A DNA stretch of 64,000 nucleotides from Barthelona sp. PCE (lineage: Eukaryota > Metamonada: BaSk clade), in the NCBI GenBank assembly GCA_040285745.1, contig JAUFOR010000002.1:1054001-1118000 (forward strand). Reading direction: 5' to 3'. The position numbers were made by a program, and so were the translations under genes. Every line of letters starts with the position of its first letter. The stretch's first letter is position 1. The notes under the pieces were generated by a model. That model ran no database searches, was not told the origin of the DNA, and saw only the letters and a list, made by a program, of their open reading frames with translations. Positions 19,442 through 31,600 of the stretch are shown one piece after another.

Positions 19442-21190
19442 ATGTCATACGAAGAGCACAATTCCAAGTTCGATCAGGATCATGCAGCGGTCCATGATGA
19501 GATAGAGGATATTTTAACGGGCTCCAGCTTTTCTTTTGGTAGTGCACCTGTAGAAATGAAGCCGGCGGTACCAAAGGAAATCACGGACGATGTGAACACA
19601 ACACGTATGTCATAATATTGCTTAATTTCGAAGATCTAATTTTTAGAAATGAATACCCCGATAAGAACAGATACATATGAGTCTGTGGAAAGAGCACCAG
19701 AGGTAGACACCAGTAATCATCAAACTATTCTTGAAACGCCTCCCAGAGATGGGCAAGCAGAAGAATTTGCAAATCATTCAAACACGCATTTATCACCTCA
19801 TCAGAGGACCAATGAGCTCGCAGAAGCAAGGCTAACAGATTTTCTTGACCATGATGCCACAGATCTTCTTGTTGAAATTGATAATATGCATGATACCTTC
19901 ATCGAGACTGAATCACCCAAAAGAAAGCGTCCAGGTGAGCACGTGGCCGACGAGTACGTGTCCACCCCGCGGGGATTACCTGTTGAGGAGGAAGTCGATG
20001 AAGAGTTAGCCGACGCAGTAGATCAGTTGCTTGAGGAGATCAATGAACTATCGATTCGCTGTCTTTTAACTGAGGAGGAGATGATCATGCGTATGCAGAA
20101 GACAGGGTACTCCAACGATATCAGTGAAGAGAACATTGAACGTTTACTTTTGGAAAGAGAGTATCTGCGATATCGCAACAGACTGGTCAAGGGTGTCACT
20201 CAACGTGAGCATATGATGAAGGTATGGGAGAGCGCACACGGGGACATGCCATTCTCATCTGCGTCGCACAAGGCGTTTGATAAGATTAAAAAGCATTCTT
20301 TAGCATTGTTTGCAGCTATAACAAATTTTGAGAAGTCAAACACTGAGATCTTTACTGTACAAGGTATGCGTGTGTTACCTTTACTCGCAGAGTGTCTGGA
20401 AGAGGAACTTCCTACAATGTCAAGAGAGGAAAGACCATCGAAGCCGGAGTGGAGGGATACAAGTGTGATTCGAGTCGATCCAACCAAGGACTACTCTAAG
20501 TTGCGTTATTACGACAAGTATCAAGATCCCGTCCGCTGGGAGAAAACGTTGCGTAATAAGAGGTCGATGGATGATTTTAATGAGGACGAAGAAGAGGAAT
20601 CTCTTCCCATCATTACCCCTCTCAAGATCTTGTTGAAGAAACACAGGTTTATTTCATCACCCACGCGTAAGGCCCGTCACCCGAAGAAGCCGTTGGTTTT
20701 GAAGGAGCCAAAGTATAACGTCTACAACCCCTATGAGAAGGATGATACGATTATCCGGGATCGACCACTCGAGTTTGCATGGAGTGAAACGCTTCGTAGT
20801 AACCGCGCAAGATCTGTACCAAAGAAGAAGAAGAAGAAACGTGCTGCTAAGAAGATATTTGATGCTGGTTATGGATCCAAGGATTCCCCACGTAATTTGA
20901 GTGAAGCCACACAGTCAATATCACCTAGACCATTTGAAAGATCTATCCAGCGTATGAAATCAAAGTTCAGTCCCAACAAATCTCCTTCACTAACAGAATT
21001 GAAGGGTTCAATTCCAGAATCGCTTGAAAAAGCACCCACAGAATCGGATATTGCGTTAATTCGTGCTGCAGTCCATGCAGGTGACGAGATTGATGTTGAA
21101 TCAAGGGACGATGTTACTAATGCAACTATTTACAGGATTCAAATGCTGAGAAAATTGATGGAACAGGAGAATATTGAAGTAAAAGTGTAA
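19442..21190 (+). CDS. charged nuclear-looking protein, unknown (one intron)
   Basis: Exons 19442-19604 and 19647-21190 give 568 residues. I do not recognise the family. The N-terminal 170 residues are acidic and Ser/Thr-rich with SP/TP sites (ETESPKRKRPG). The middle, about 185-330, is helical with ELADAVDQLLEEINELSIR and a compact YSKLRYYDKYQDPVRWEKTL block. A lysine cluster (PKKKKKKRAAKK) near 455 looks like a nuclear localisation signal, and many SPRP/SPNKSP sites follow, suggesting CDK or MAPK control. A helical C-terminus ends the protein. It diverges from importin-beta1, about 109 bases between starts. Confidence 0.7.
19605..19646 (+). other. spliceosomal intron (42 bases)
   Basis: Starts GTATGT and ends GATCTAATTTTTAG, almost the same 3' motif as the importin-beta1 intron on the other strand. 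Splicing joins exon 1 (ending in one base of a codon) to make a Gln codon and continues straight into the second exon's frame. Exon 1 has its own ATG at 19442 and no stop. Confidence 0.88.
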
Positions 21191-21196
21191 AAAATA

Positions 21197-22453
21197 TCAT
21201 ATTGATACCAAGAATGATTCTATCTTTGATGCTGATGTTCGAACATGATATACACGATTATCAGTGAATTTTTCTATTAATGATAGTAATATGCCAAACT
21301 CTTCAGAGTACTGCGATTTGTGTAAGTTCTTAAAAGAGGTAACTTTAATGATTTCAAAGAACAGTAAAGTTGATTTGGCATCAGCACTGTTGGTTATTAC
21401 AGAAAAAATATGTGACTCATATATTGAGAAAAAAGTACTCATCAAAAACTTAGCTCCAAGTATAATAGATCGACATAGGAAACCCACTGCAATTGTTGCA
21501 AACCATTCCGGATAAGACAACACGTTATTCAAAATAAAACATTTTAAAATTTGTAATTTCCGCTCTTTTCCAACTAATTTAATGAATCCTTCAATTAAAA
21601 AACAACTGTGCGCAAGTGAAACTCTGTCTCCAGTGTCTACGGCCTCAAACAAACCATTGATAACAGTATTGGTCATTTCGTCGATTGTTTCACGTACTAC
21701 AAAACCTTTTTTAGGGTACTTAAACACAGATCTCAAAGAATTTCGAAGACGAGCAACCATTACACCAACACTGCGCAAACCTATGCTCTTTCTTCGTGGA
21801 CATATTAAATCAGAACCAACCGCACTCACAATATCATTGCAAAGTCTTGATAGCAACAATAGAGCATGATCACTATCATCACATTCTAAAATTAGCCTTT
21901 CTAAAACAGCAGCCATCTTCACTACAATTGCGTCATGTCTATTTGTTAATGTTAAATATGTTAGTTTAGAAAACGTATCAACATCAATACAATGAATTCG
22001 ATTAGGTATTGAATCAAAAATATCTCTTGCAACATAAAAAAGGTTCTCTGGGCTGTGAAGACGGTTTAACAAAACAAGATCATCCTCGGAAACGGTAAGA
22101 TCGGAGTAAAAATATCGGTTATCACCCAAACACGCATACTTAAAAACTTTTTGAAATAGTTCAATACAATCTGTGTCCGTATCGGGGATTAGTTTCCAGT
22201 ATACAAGACTGTCCAGTGTTTGTACTGGATGAATAAACAAAGAAAGAACATCTTGTTCCTTTTTGCTTCGTCTGATAAGTTCTACAACAGACTGTGCAAT
22301 GAAATCCTTTCTCTCAGGAATGGACATTGCTATCTGAAACAAATCACCAGCACTTATAGATTCTGCATCGACGTTTTGCAAAACATGACGTCTAATTTCA
22401 TCATCATCCTTTAAAATATCTGAAATAATGCCGTTAAAACCCGATTCTGCCAT
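21197..22453 (-). CDS. helical-repeat (ARM/HEAT-like) protein, unknown function
   Basis: A 418-residue protein of consecutive amphipathic helices rich in Leu/Val/Ile, with no low-complexity parts, signal peptide or membrane segment. Blocks such as VVKMAAVLERLILECDDSDHALLLLSRL and later LHKSQYSEEFGILLSLIEKF (each read as helix pairs) suggest an alpha-solenoid scaffold, but the repeats are too divergent to assign. ATG 22453 (MAESGF) is the first true ATG. It converges on the gene at 19442 with six bases between stop codons. Identity unknown. Confidence 0.65.
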   Translation of the reverse strand: MAESGFNGIISDILKDDDEIRRHVLQNVDAESISAGDLFQIAMSIPERKDFIAQSVVELIRRSKKEQDVLSLFIHPVQTLDSLVYWKLIPDTDTDCIELFQKVFKYACLGDNRYFYSDLTVSEDDLVLLNRLHSPENLFYVARDIFDSIPNRIHCIDVDTFSKLTYLTLTNRHDAIVVKMAAVLERLILECDDSDHALLLLSRLCNDIVSAVGSDLICPRRKSIGLRSVGVMVARLRNSLRSVFKYPKKGFVVRETIDEMTNTVINGLFEAVDTGDRVSLAHSCFLIEGFIKLVGKERKLQILKCFILNNVLSYPEWFATIAVGFLCRSIILGAKFLMSTFFSIYESHIFSVITNSADAKSTLLFFEIIKVTSFKNLHKSQYSEEFGILLSLIEKFTDNRVYHVRTSASKIESFLVSI

Positions 22454-22522
22454 TAACAAAAGAATGCAGCCCGTGGTATGGAAAAGAAATGCAACACTGA
22501 TTTTTACTATAAATTGAATTGA

Positions 22523-23803
22523 CTACTGGATTGAAATCGATTCAAGGGCCATCTCGTTGACATTGGAGATGTTCAAATGTCTGAGCATATCACGCAAGAA
22601 GTTCTTATCACTCACAATACTATTGTGATCAGTAACATAGCTCTTCATAACGCAAGATGTATCTCCTATGCACCACTTATCGTAAAAGTACTTGATTGAC
22701 TCGAAGGGAACCTGTCCATCGCCAGATTCAAAAAGAGAAGATGTGACGAATTTGGAAGCAGGCTTAGGGGCGTTATCCTTGTTGATCGTCCAAGTTTTAA
22801 CAGTGGTGAGCTTGTCGTGACCGTGGGCAAAGAACAAGTTCTTGACTGGCATATCATAGCTGGATAAATGATGTTTACGAATACTGGCAACCTGTTTAGC
22901 AAGATAATCGCGACCCTTCTTTTTCAAGACAGTCTCAGCGTTTCCGGGGGTCATCACCGTACCGTCAGTCCACTTCACAATGGGGATGTCACCGAAAACA
23001 GCTGGATCAGGCCAGATTGCAGTGAGTCCGAGCAAACCTTTGGACAATTCATAAATAGATTTTCCAGGTAACGAGACATGAGCCCACGGGATTGTACTGG
23101 CAAGGAGGTTACCTGTGAGGAACGCGCCTGGTATGATGGGGGCACCACCAATAGGTGTTGCAATGAGCATAGCACTGTTGATTGTTTCATCAATGAGCCT
23201 TTGACCATGGTTGTTTTTCATCCAAGTAAAGAATTTTGTGACAACAGCACCACCGTTGCTGTGTGCCAAGACGTGAACCTTTCGGTTTCCTTTGCTTAAA
23301 CGCCTAATCTTTGCGAGCATAACAGGGAAAAATTTCTCCCATTCGTCTGGGCTCTTACGGAAATCATAAGGAATGGCATCAACATCTGTCATACGCTTGT
23401 ACCCGTGTTCAACGAGTAAATCGATTATTGTGCCAAAATATTTCGTTAATGCTATGTTACGACAAGCAAAGTTATCTCCACACAGATTGGAGACTGCTGA
23501 GAGACTGTTGGGGTGAATACGGGTTTCGAAGCACTTTTTGGGATGGCAAGTCTTATATCTGCTATCACAATGAAGTGAAAAAGCCTCAGAAAAACAACCT
23601 AAAATAAGTTCTTTTGATACAAGACCAATATTTGCGTACAAGGAATCCCACTTTTTGGAGTATCCACAGAGTGTGGGGTGCGAAACGTCTGAACAAGTGA
23701 GTCTATAATCTAAACGTGTACCAAAAATTCCTGGAACCAACAATACTGGTTCAACAGCTAATCCCAAAGTAATGAAGAACAATAGAAGTACAGCAAAACG
23801 CAT
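22523..23803 (-). CDS. secreted LCAT-family phospholipase/acyltransferase
   Basis: A 426-residue alpha/beta-hydrolase of the lecithin:cholesterol acyltransferase group. A signal peptide (MRFAVLLLFFITLGLA) leads into PVLLVPGIFGTRLD, the oxyanion-hole strand. The nucleophile elbow is VLAHSNGGAVV at about 186-196, with Ser in HSNGG. SGDGQVPFES supplies the probable aspartate and TDHNSIV the histidine near the end. Several cysteines fit an oxidising lumen. Likely acts in lysosome-like vesicles or outside the cell on phospholipids. ATG 23803 is chosen over ATG 23896, since the extra 31 residues would hide the signal peptide and a TCATTTG initiator-like element lies between. Confidence 0.88.
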   Translation of the reverse strand: MRFAVLLLFFITLGLAVEPVLLVPGIFGTRLDYRLTCSDVSHPTLCGYSKKWDSLYANIGLVSKELILGCFSEAFSLHCDSRYKTCHPKKCFETRIHPNSLSAVSNLCGDNFACRNIALTKYFGTIIDLLVEHGYKRMTDVDAIPYDFRKSPDEWEKFFPVMLAKIRRLSKGNRKVHVLAHSNGGAVVTKFFTWMKNNHGQRLIDETINSAMLIATPIGGAPIIPGAFLTGNLLASTIPWAHVSLPGKSIYELSKGLLGLTAIWPDPAVFGDIPIVKWTDGTVMTPGNAETVLKKKGRDYLAKQVASIRKHHLSSYDMPVKNLFFAHGHDKLTTVKTWTINKDNAPKPASKFVTSSLFESGDGQVPFESIKYFYDKWCIGDTSCVMKSYVTDHNSIVSDKNFLRDMLRHLNISNVNEMALESISIQ

Positions 23804-24246
23804 AATAGTCAACAAATGACTGCTAAAATGCAAACAAAAAGGAAGAAAATGAGAATTCGAAATTCTGTCTAAATTTTGGTTGTTGGCGTGCATCATGTAG
23901 TTTGGTCTTCCTTGCCATTATCTCGTGACCTCTCAATTGGTAGATATGCAATTTACTTGATCCTTCTTTCTAACTGACTATTTTCAAGCGCATGCAACAT
24001 TTAGTTACTGAATCTGATATCGCATCTACTTGTATAAGATAGTTTAGGTGTTTTGGGTCGAGTAAGTACAACAACCAACAATTCGAAAGTTTTCTGGATG
24101 TATAGAAATGAGTGTTTTGAGGGCGGATAGTACATATAAATTGCCAAATTGCTACAGTGGACACGTTAAATATCTTTTAAAACATGTTTTCTCAAATATT
24201 ATCCTTTCATACATTCATACTTTGATTTAAGGTATTTTGGGCAAAG
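23804..24246. other. divergent promoter region, 443 bases
   Basis: Lies between the LCAT-family gene and the charged protein gene at 24247. It is AT-rich with two TCATAC-type initiator-like elements near 24207-24225 just before the 24247 ATG. I found no tRNA, no convincing snoRNA boxes and no conserved reading frame. A CAACATTTAG resembling the intron acceptor occurs at 23995-24004 but has no matching donor or coding exon. Confidence 0.5.
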
Positions 24247-25317
24247 ATGTCACTCTCATTGGATTCGGTAGACTCTTTCATGGCAGATTTAGCAATGTCA
24301 TTTATTGCTGAGAATAAGAACAAAAATTTAATGGATGATGGAGGTTCAGATGACGAAGACCTTCCTTGCATGCCATCAGAACTGAGGAATACAGAATCCA
24401 AACCAGTAGAGATTGTTCCACAACAAGAAGAGGTTGTTGAAGAGGAAGAAGAGGAAGAGATTAATTATCAAGGAGAATTCGAAACTCTCTCTCGGGATGA
24501 GCTTAAGGCACAGGCGATGGAATTCTTTCAAAAAGAAGAGAAAAAAGCAAATCATGATATAGTAGATAACGAAGCTGAGATTTCTGATGATGAAAAAGAG
24601 GAAGATGAGAAGGCAGAGGGATTAACACGCGAGGATATTGCGTTTGTTGATTTCAGACAACACATTACAGATAGAGCTGTGGACCTGCGTATTGAAGCAG
24701 AACTGAAAGAAAAGGAGAAAGCAAAGAGAAGAGAGAAGTTAAGGGAACAGTTTGAGTTATCGGAGCAAAGGCGGCAAAGACAAGAAGAAAGTTTAGCATA
24801 TGTACGTTATGAGAATGAACAGTTGGAAAAGTTGAACAAGAATCGAAATAATTTGAATCCAATTCTTTCAAAAGTATTAGACAAGGAAACCAAACGAATT
24901 CATAAATCACAAAAAATTGAAGAAAAGAATTCAAAAACTAGAGATGTATTTTTAAAGCATAGTCGGCCAGCTTTTATGAATAGTAATTCTCCATCGCCAT
25001 CTATTCTCGACTCTGGAACTCCAAGTCAACTTATGGATCTTGTGGGAGAATCAAGTTCGTCATTCTTCAGTCCCTTAAAAGAAAAAACAATGGTTTCAAG
25101 TAGAAGGAAGAGAAGAAAGAATTCTACAAATTCATTAATGACAAACTCAGGATTTGGATCAAGATCAAGAAAAAAGCAAACTACAACAGCTTTTGAAGAA
25201 GATGACGGTAGAAATTTAGATTTTTCAGCATTTTCTTTTTCAGCATCTTCACCAAAGTCCCCCACATCCCCTGTGTCCAAGAATAAGAGCTCTACAGTTT
25301 TTGATACTATCATCTAA
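24247..25317 (+). CDS. acidic, charged coiled-coil protein, unknown (nuclear-looking)
   Basis: A 356-residue protein with an acidic first third (a run of glutamates near 66-76 and DDEKEEDEKAEG), a long basic/acidic helix at about 150-235 (ELKEKEKAKRREKLREQFE), a Lys/Arg cluster SSRRKRRKN near 285 and a Ser/Pro-rich tail with SPKSPTSP. The composition resembles replication or chromatin factors such as claspin/Mrc1, but I see no diagnostic motif, so no name is given. ATG 24247 follows an initiator-like CATTCATAC. Confidence 0.7.
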   Translation: MSLSLDSVDSFMADLAMSFIAENKNKNLMDDGGSDDEDLPCMPSELRNTESKPVEIVPQQEEVVEEEEEEEINYQGEFETLSRDELKAQAMEFFQKEEKKANHDIVDNEAEISDDEKEEDEKAEGLTREDIAFVDFRQHITDRAVDLRIEAELKEKEKAKRREKLREQFELSEQRRQRQEESLAYVRYENEQLEKLNKNRNNLNPILSKVLDKETKRIHKSQKIEEKNSKTRDVFLKHSRPAFMNSNSPSPSILDSGTPSQLMDLVGESSSSFFSPLKEKTMVSSRRKRRKNSTNSLMTNSGFGSRSRKKQTTTAFEEDDGRNLDFSAFSFSASSPKSPTSPVSKNKSSTVFDTII

Positions 25318-25630
25318 AAGATTTTGAGTCACTGTATCTTTTGAAGATGTTCTACTTTTTTGAATCTCTTCCTTTGCATATCTATGTTGAAGATTTTTAT
25401 AATAAATACGGTATACTCAACAATAGTACTTCTAGTCTGTTTAAGAAAATATTTTTAACCATTGTAAAAGTGAAAATTGTGTAAATCATATATATTTCCT
25501 GTTTATGGAAAGATTAACAGCAACCTCGATGCCATTCTATTTGAAAAGCATGTTTGTGATATATGAAAGTCAAAGTCAGTGAAAAAGTTGACATGCAGGG
25601 ATCATTTTCTTTATTTCATCCATTTCGTGC
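25318..25630. other. intergenic stretch, 313 bases
   Basis: Holds the 3' end of the gene at 24247 (AATAAATAC near 25402) and the promoter of the giant gene at 25631 (TTTCATCCATTTCGTGC directly before the ATG). Nothing else is apparent. Confidence 0.5.
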
Positions 25631-28600
25631 ATGTCTTATGATATAGCGAGGGTCTTTGACGACCGAAAGTACGTCATAGACACACTTGGGGTTTTTTGCG
25701 TTGCCCTACTGCATGAAGGGAAATTGCACCGGATTAACGACATATTCTCGCATGTTTCTCCAACAGATATGACGGAATTCTTTGAGTATTTCTCGGCTCT
25801 TCTTGTGAATAGGGCAAATGAGCCATTGTTCACAAAGTTAATTAACGATGATATTTTACGTTGCATGGATGCAGATTTAATGCAATTTACCACGGCAGCC
25901 AATGCTAAATTTGGGAATATATGTGTACCAATGTCTATGTTCTATCGTGAACAGCTCACAGATTCAGAATTACATGAATTTATTGAAAGCACAAATAAGC
26001 AATGGTATCTTGAGATAAATGACGTATCTCACCCTTTAATCCAGTCCATATTGTTGGCTTTGGGTTATAGTTTATCTTTTGAAGATGCACAGTCTTGTAT
26101 TAATTTGAAAAGTTATTTTGAAGATGTTTTCTATGAAGATATTATGGTAACTGGTGATTTTAGTATCGAAACAGCTTTTAAGTTTGGTGTTTTGAATAAT
26201 ATTCTTGATAGGAGTGCTTTTCTAGAGAAGCTTAAAGCAGTTAGCGCTCTCAATCCTTCTTTCTTGTTCATTATGGTGGTTTTATTCTTGATTGACGAGG
26301 ATATTACTGTAGAATACTTTACTAGAGATGTTTTACCTCTGCAATCAATTATTATTAGTCCAGATCCTTTTTCACGTTTCCTCGATGTTTTTTTCGAGCA
26401 AAATACTGTTCAAGACTGCCCACCCTGGATGATAGATTGTATAGACTGTGTGACAATCGGTTTGGCAATGGCTTATTGGGAAGGACAGCATTTTGATGAT
26501 TTAATCAAACTTATTAACGTACCAATACTTGAAAAAATGCCACATTTAACTTTTTTGTTCGAAGAACTCATGTTTATTGTTGAATATGAACTTTGTTATC
26601 AAGCCCCTATATTTTTTTCTCAAGATTTCAAGTTTGGAATTCAGGAGTCTTTAATATATGCATTAACTCAGCTTGAGAAGCCAGTGTATCTGTACGAGCT
26701 GCCTTCGTTCTTCGATGGTTTGGAACATACTGCTTTGCTTTTATTACAGCCAAATTCAAAAACGTTTTTACAATTTTTAGATCATTTTGATGGTTTGGAA
26801 AGTGGTACAGTTCACTGGAATTTCAGTGCTTTTGTTATTCTCACATTTTTCTTCTCCATTGTTTCATTGATACAAGGTAAGCCAGAAGTAATCACTCCTT
26901 TCTTCATGTTTCATCCTGGATCCGTCAGATGCATGGTCCCTGAGCTCGCCACTGAGGCCATTGACATCCTGTACAGGATGCTGAATACATGTAGTAATAT
27001 AGTTCGATCAGAAATGTATAGGGTCACTGAGCACTATGACATAGATATTAAAGAGGTAGAGAAGATGATTTCACTTCTTTTAAGCCGATATCAGACACTC
27101 AATGGTTCAATAACACTGTTTTTAAACGGATTCAGTCTCGCTACGGTCTTCTTTGGTGAGAAGCAATTTGGTGAGTCCGTTTATAAAATGCTTAGCGGGT
27201 CGGTGATGCAGACTGCCATCAGCGAGGGTTCTTTAACTTTAGACCCACAATGCATCATTGAGACTGACAGTTTTCGCGAGAACAGCACAGCACTGGCTCC
27301 ATTATTGGGAATATGCATCGTTTTTTCCTCAGATAATACAGCATCCCTCAAGGATTTGAAGCACTTCCTCTCGTCACAGGACCTTTCCGACATCGAACAC
27401 CTGAAGAATATTGTACAAGTACCTGGATCACCACAGAGTGTGCTAGAAAGTGCTCATTCAATAGGTATCAGCAGCGATTGTATCGATATTCTAATGCAAC
27501 TGAACAAGAAAGCACCATCTATCTCTCTTTTAAGGTGGCTTGTTGAGCCACTACGAATTTTCTCTGAGCTTTTAATGGAACGTGAGTATGTCTTATTTAA
27601 AGAGCTAAGTGAGGTTATTGAGGCCGATTGTATGGTTATTGCATCAAATGCTGTTGAAAAGCACTATATTGTCAAGGAAGATATCGATTCCCTTTTTTTC
27701 ATCAAATTTTGGTCTGTTAACCCATTTGTAGCTGTCTCACTGATGTTCACTGACGATTTATCCAATTTGAAGTTTGGTAATTTGTTTGAAAATATCACAC
27801 TGTTGGAGAAACACCGTGCTTATTTGAATCATGCGGAGGTGAAATTCTTCTTCAGTCATGTGTCGAGAGAAAATCCAATTCTTAGAAGGCTTTTTATCCA
27901 GACGGGACTCGTTAAGCGGTTTGGAGATGTAATATCCGCTGATCATTCGGAGCTACATTTAATTGAATCAAGGGATGACCTTATTTCAGAGTTTCGTTCT
28001 TCCATTGATGACGTGGAGATCGATGTTTGGTCAGACTCCGATTCAGACATTGACGACAGTAGTCAGGATGTATCCGCGTTACTGAGTCCAATCTCAAGTA
28101 TCAAACGTGAGCGTGTTCTAAAGACAAAACCGACTGGTATGACTAGGCGTTCACTTTCCTTTGAGGGAAATCCACCAACATTTGAGGATTCTTTTAGGAT
28201 GTTTGAGAGAAATCCAGTTTCTTATGTACTTAATGATGAAAAAAGTTTTTCTCAGAAATTAAAGTATGCAGAGAAATTCTTGCATTATCAATACGAAGAG
28301 CAGTACCTTAAACTGCGTGAAACGAGTACAGCTGATGATTTTGCACATGTGTTAGAGATATACACGGACATCTTTAGCATAGACATAGTGCTATTGTTAG
28401 GTCTTATTAAACTGGCAATTGACATGACAAGTGAGGAGCAGCGTTTTCAGACCTTGTATCACATTGTCCCTTTGATTGAGTATGAACATTACGTTTTTGT
28501 GTTAGAAAACATTCAGTGTTTTATGCCACTTTATTATGTATTAAAACTTTGGAAAGATTTCAGTCAAATATGTCAAAACACCCAGTTGTTCAATGTTTAT

Positions 28601-31600
28601 CTCGAAAAGAGTGAAATTGCTGTTAAATCTTTGAGGGTTTATTACCAAATTTTCCTTGGTACTGTATTAAATACTGAATTTATCGATGGAGAACCAGATT
28701 TATGCTTTGAGTACTTGACAGGACTAAGGCGTTCAAATATTCGTGATAAATACAGTGATGCACACTTGTGTCACTGTCTTTATTCAATGGATTGGGTTAA
28801 ACTATTGGAGGTTGATGTTTTATCTCTCAGTAACCATTTGTTCAACATTGATCTTGGTGATCTTGGTCTGGAGTTACTCTTGTGTCGTAAGGATTTGTTT
28901 CATCATTTCTCTGTTTTAAAGGCTGAAAGTCTCACTAAATCCTTAGTGTATACACGGAGCATTGACCTCTCTGTCGATGAATTTATGGCAGATAACCACA
29001 CAGTTATGTTTGAACTGATGATAAGTTTAAAGTTACCTAATCTTTTACATGGTGTATTTCTTAAACGCTTCCTCAGTCGATTAACCAACCCAAAGGCCGT
29101 CCTGGCAGTGGGTAGGTGGGTAATTGATGTGTACGAGGACTATGGGTTTCTGGAAGGCGAATCTTTCAACTATGAGACATGTCCTAATTCGTGTACACCA
29201 TTACTCATAAAGAAGCTCAGAGATACGCTTACAGGAGCCCTTATTGTTGCTAATCTAGGTCCAGAGGAGGTTATGTTGTACAAGGAGTCGCTCAGTCGTC
29301 CAACAAACATCATTGAGCATCTTTTGATGTGTAACAATGTGGCTTTAGCACTGCGTCTGATCAACATGTGTCGCAAAGCGCCCCGTAAGTACATTTCAGA
29401 CTCATTTGTCGAGTCATTTGTGGTACGCTTGGTTTTGGAATATGCAATGAAGGCGCTTTACATCCACGGAAAGAACACCGATGATATCGAGCTCGAAATC
29501 CCTATTCGAGCTGTTAAAAACGCAACTACAGTAACACCAAAGACATCCAAAAATAACGATGTGTTTGTAACACTCCCAGTTCATCAACTCTCAGATGATG
29601 AGACGGATGCTGTCACTGCAAACACAATCACAACAATATGGAGCGCACAGACAGGAAGTCCCAACGAACTTGTTGTTAACGAAAGCGCGTTCACACCGTT
29701 TTATACAGACGTTGTTCGTGTAGATCTTGATGATACCCTCAGCGAGATACATGAAAGCGGTAACGTTTCCTCTTTAGCGTTTTCTATTCTTCAAAAGTCA
29801 AACAGTCTTCAAACACAGCAGATGGGATTTTCTCCTCTACTCACGGGTAATAAGGATCTAGACACGCAGATCCGTCAGAACTTTGCATACCCATATCCTC
29901 CCCGTGTTGGACACGTCTTTGCTTTGGTTTCTCTTGTTACTGACGAGCTTGAACTTGTACTTGTACTGAAAGTTTTAGTCGTCGGTATGCTCTCATTCTC
30001 GTTCAAGGTTCCAGCGTTCGACGGTGCACTTCATCTTGATAGGCTCAATGTAATATCGAAACTTTTCTTTGATAAATTTCAGAAATTGACAGAGGAACAA
30101 CAGGAACTCGTAGAAAACACTGAAATGTTTAAAGACTACCCGTGCAAATTGCTAACAAAATGTGATAACACTGTTCCATTCGTGCACCATCTCTGCAAAT
30201 TACATAATTTCAACCTTAAGAACAATGTGCTCCCTATGGCTAACCCAGACCACCTAGAGCGTTTAGTATACGACTTGCTTGAGGCTGATCTGCTGAGCCA
30301 GGTATTGTTGTATTCTCAGATTCTACCGCCCAAGCTGCAACTCAAGGTGCTGACTAAGGCAACACAACGTATATCAACGTACATGGGTTCTCTGTCAGAC
30401 ATTCTTCACTGGATTGATCAGCTGGGTAAGTTAAAGGATTTTGGATTAGCGCAGAATATAGACAGTATATTACTTCCTCTCATGCGTCTTCCGGCCAGCA
30501 GTATTTCATTTATCACGTTACCTACTATCTCAGCTACGTTAAACTGTTTCTACAAAGCAGGGTTCAACCAAGATGATAAGCAAAGCCTTGCTCCATTCAA
30601 GAATTTGGATAATCTTGCTATTCCTGTATTTTTACTCAATGGATTACACGCAAACGCATTGAATTTCGGTCACAAGCTGCAATTCCTCAACGTAGATGAA
30701 AAGAATACTATCACAATAGATGCTCTGCTTGAATTTGAAAAGGAGCTGGAGAAAAGGGAACGAAATATTATGGCAAAGACTTTATTGCTTTCGGCACCTG
30801 TGACGTGGAGCAACGTCAAGTATTACGTCACAACTGGCGACATAGACCACGCTATCATGAACTGTCTCAGCAACCCGCAGCTATTCTTGAGAGATCGTAC
30901 TGATGAAGCTGTGGACAAGGGCACCGCCCCATCGTATGTGACAAACGCATCTCACATCACAGGAAACGTGGAGTTCTCCTTGATCACCGAACGTATCTCT
31001 GTATTCATGGCCAATGGAGGTTTGTATTTAATGCCAGATGTATGTCAGCATCTTCTGAGTGGACTCATTTTCCCAGTCATTGGACAGGGGTCGGGCGCAC
31101 TCGACACGTTCTTCTCAGAACTTAAAAGATTGAATAAGAACTTGCTTGATGTCTCCGAGGATATTCAGAAGATTCAGACAACGATGTTGAACGTACTAGC
31201 GTTCCTCGGGTGTTTCCACTACCTCTACCACTACTATGCACTGGAAGGGAACCATTACTATGCGTCACAGTGCTGTATGGCACACATTATGGTGCTGTAT
31301 GAAAAGAAGCGTCCGGTTCCTACGTCTCTTATTGACCGTCTGAATTGGCATATAGTACACGGTGCCCAGCGTGCGGAATCGTCGTATGCGTCAGGGGCAA
31401 AGCTCGATAGATGGAATATGGATGATGACGGAACGTTTGAAGAACATCAACAACTCGTCCAAATACAACTGTCGATTTTTGACTTTTTCAACCGCTATTC
31501 CACTCCTAAGGCTTATCGTCTTTCAAAGAAACCTGCATTCGTGTTTGTATCGAGACGAATGATCGGTGATAAGGACCTGTGCGTGGAAGAAATCGAATCC

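Noticed and set aside
23995-24004. CAACATTTAG resembling an intron acceptor on the plus strand
   Set aside because: There is no donor of the GTATNN type with coding sequence on both sides.
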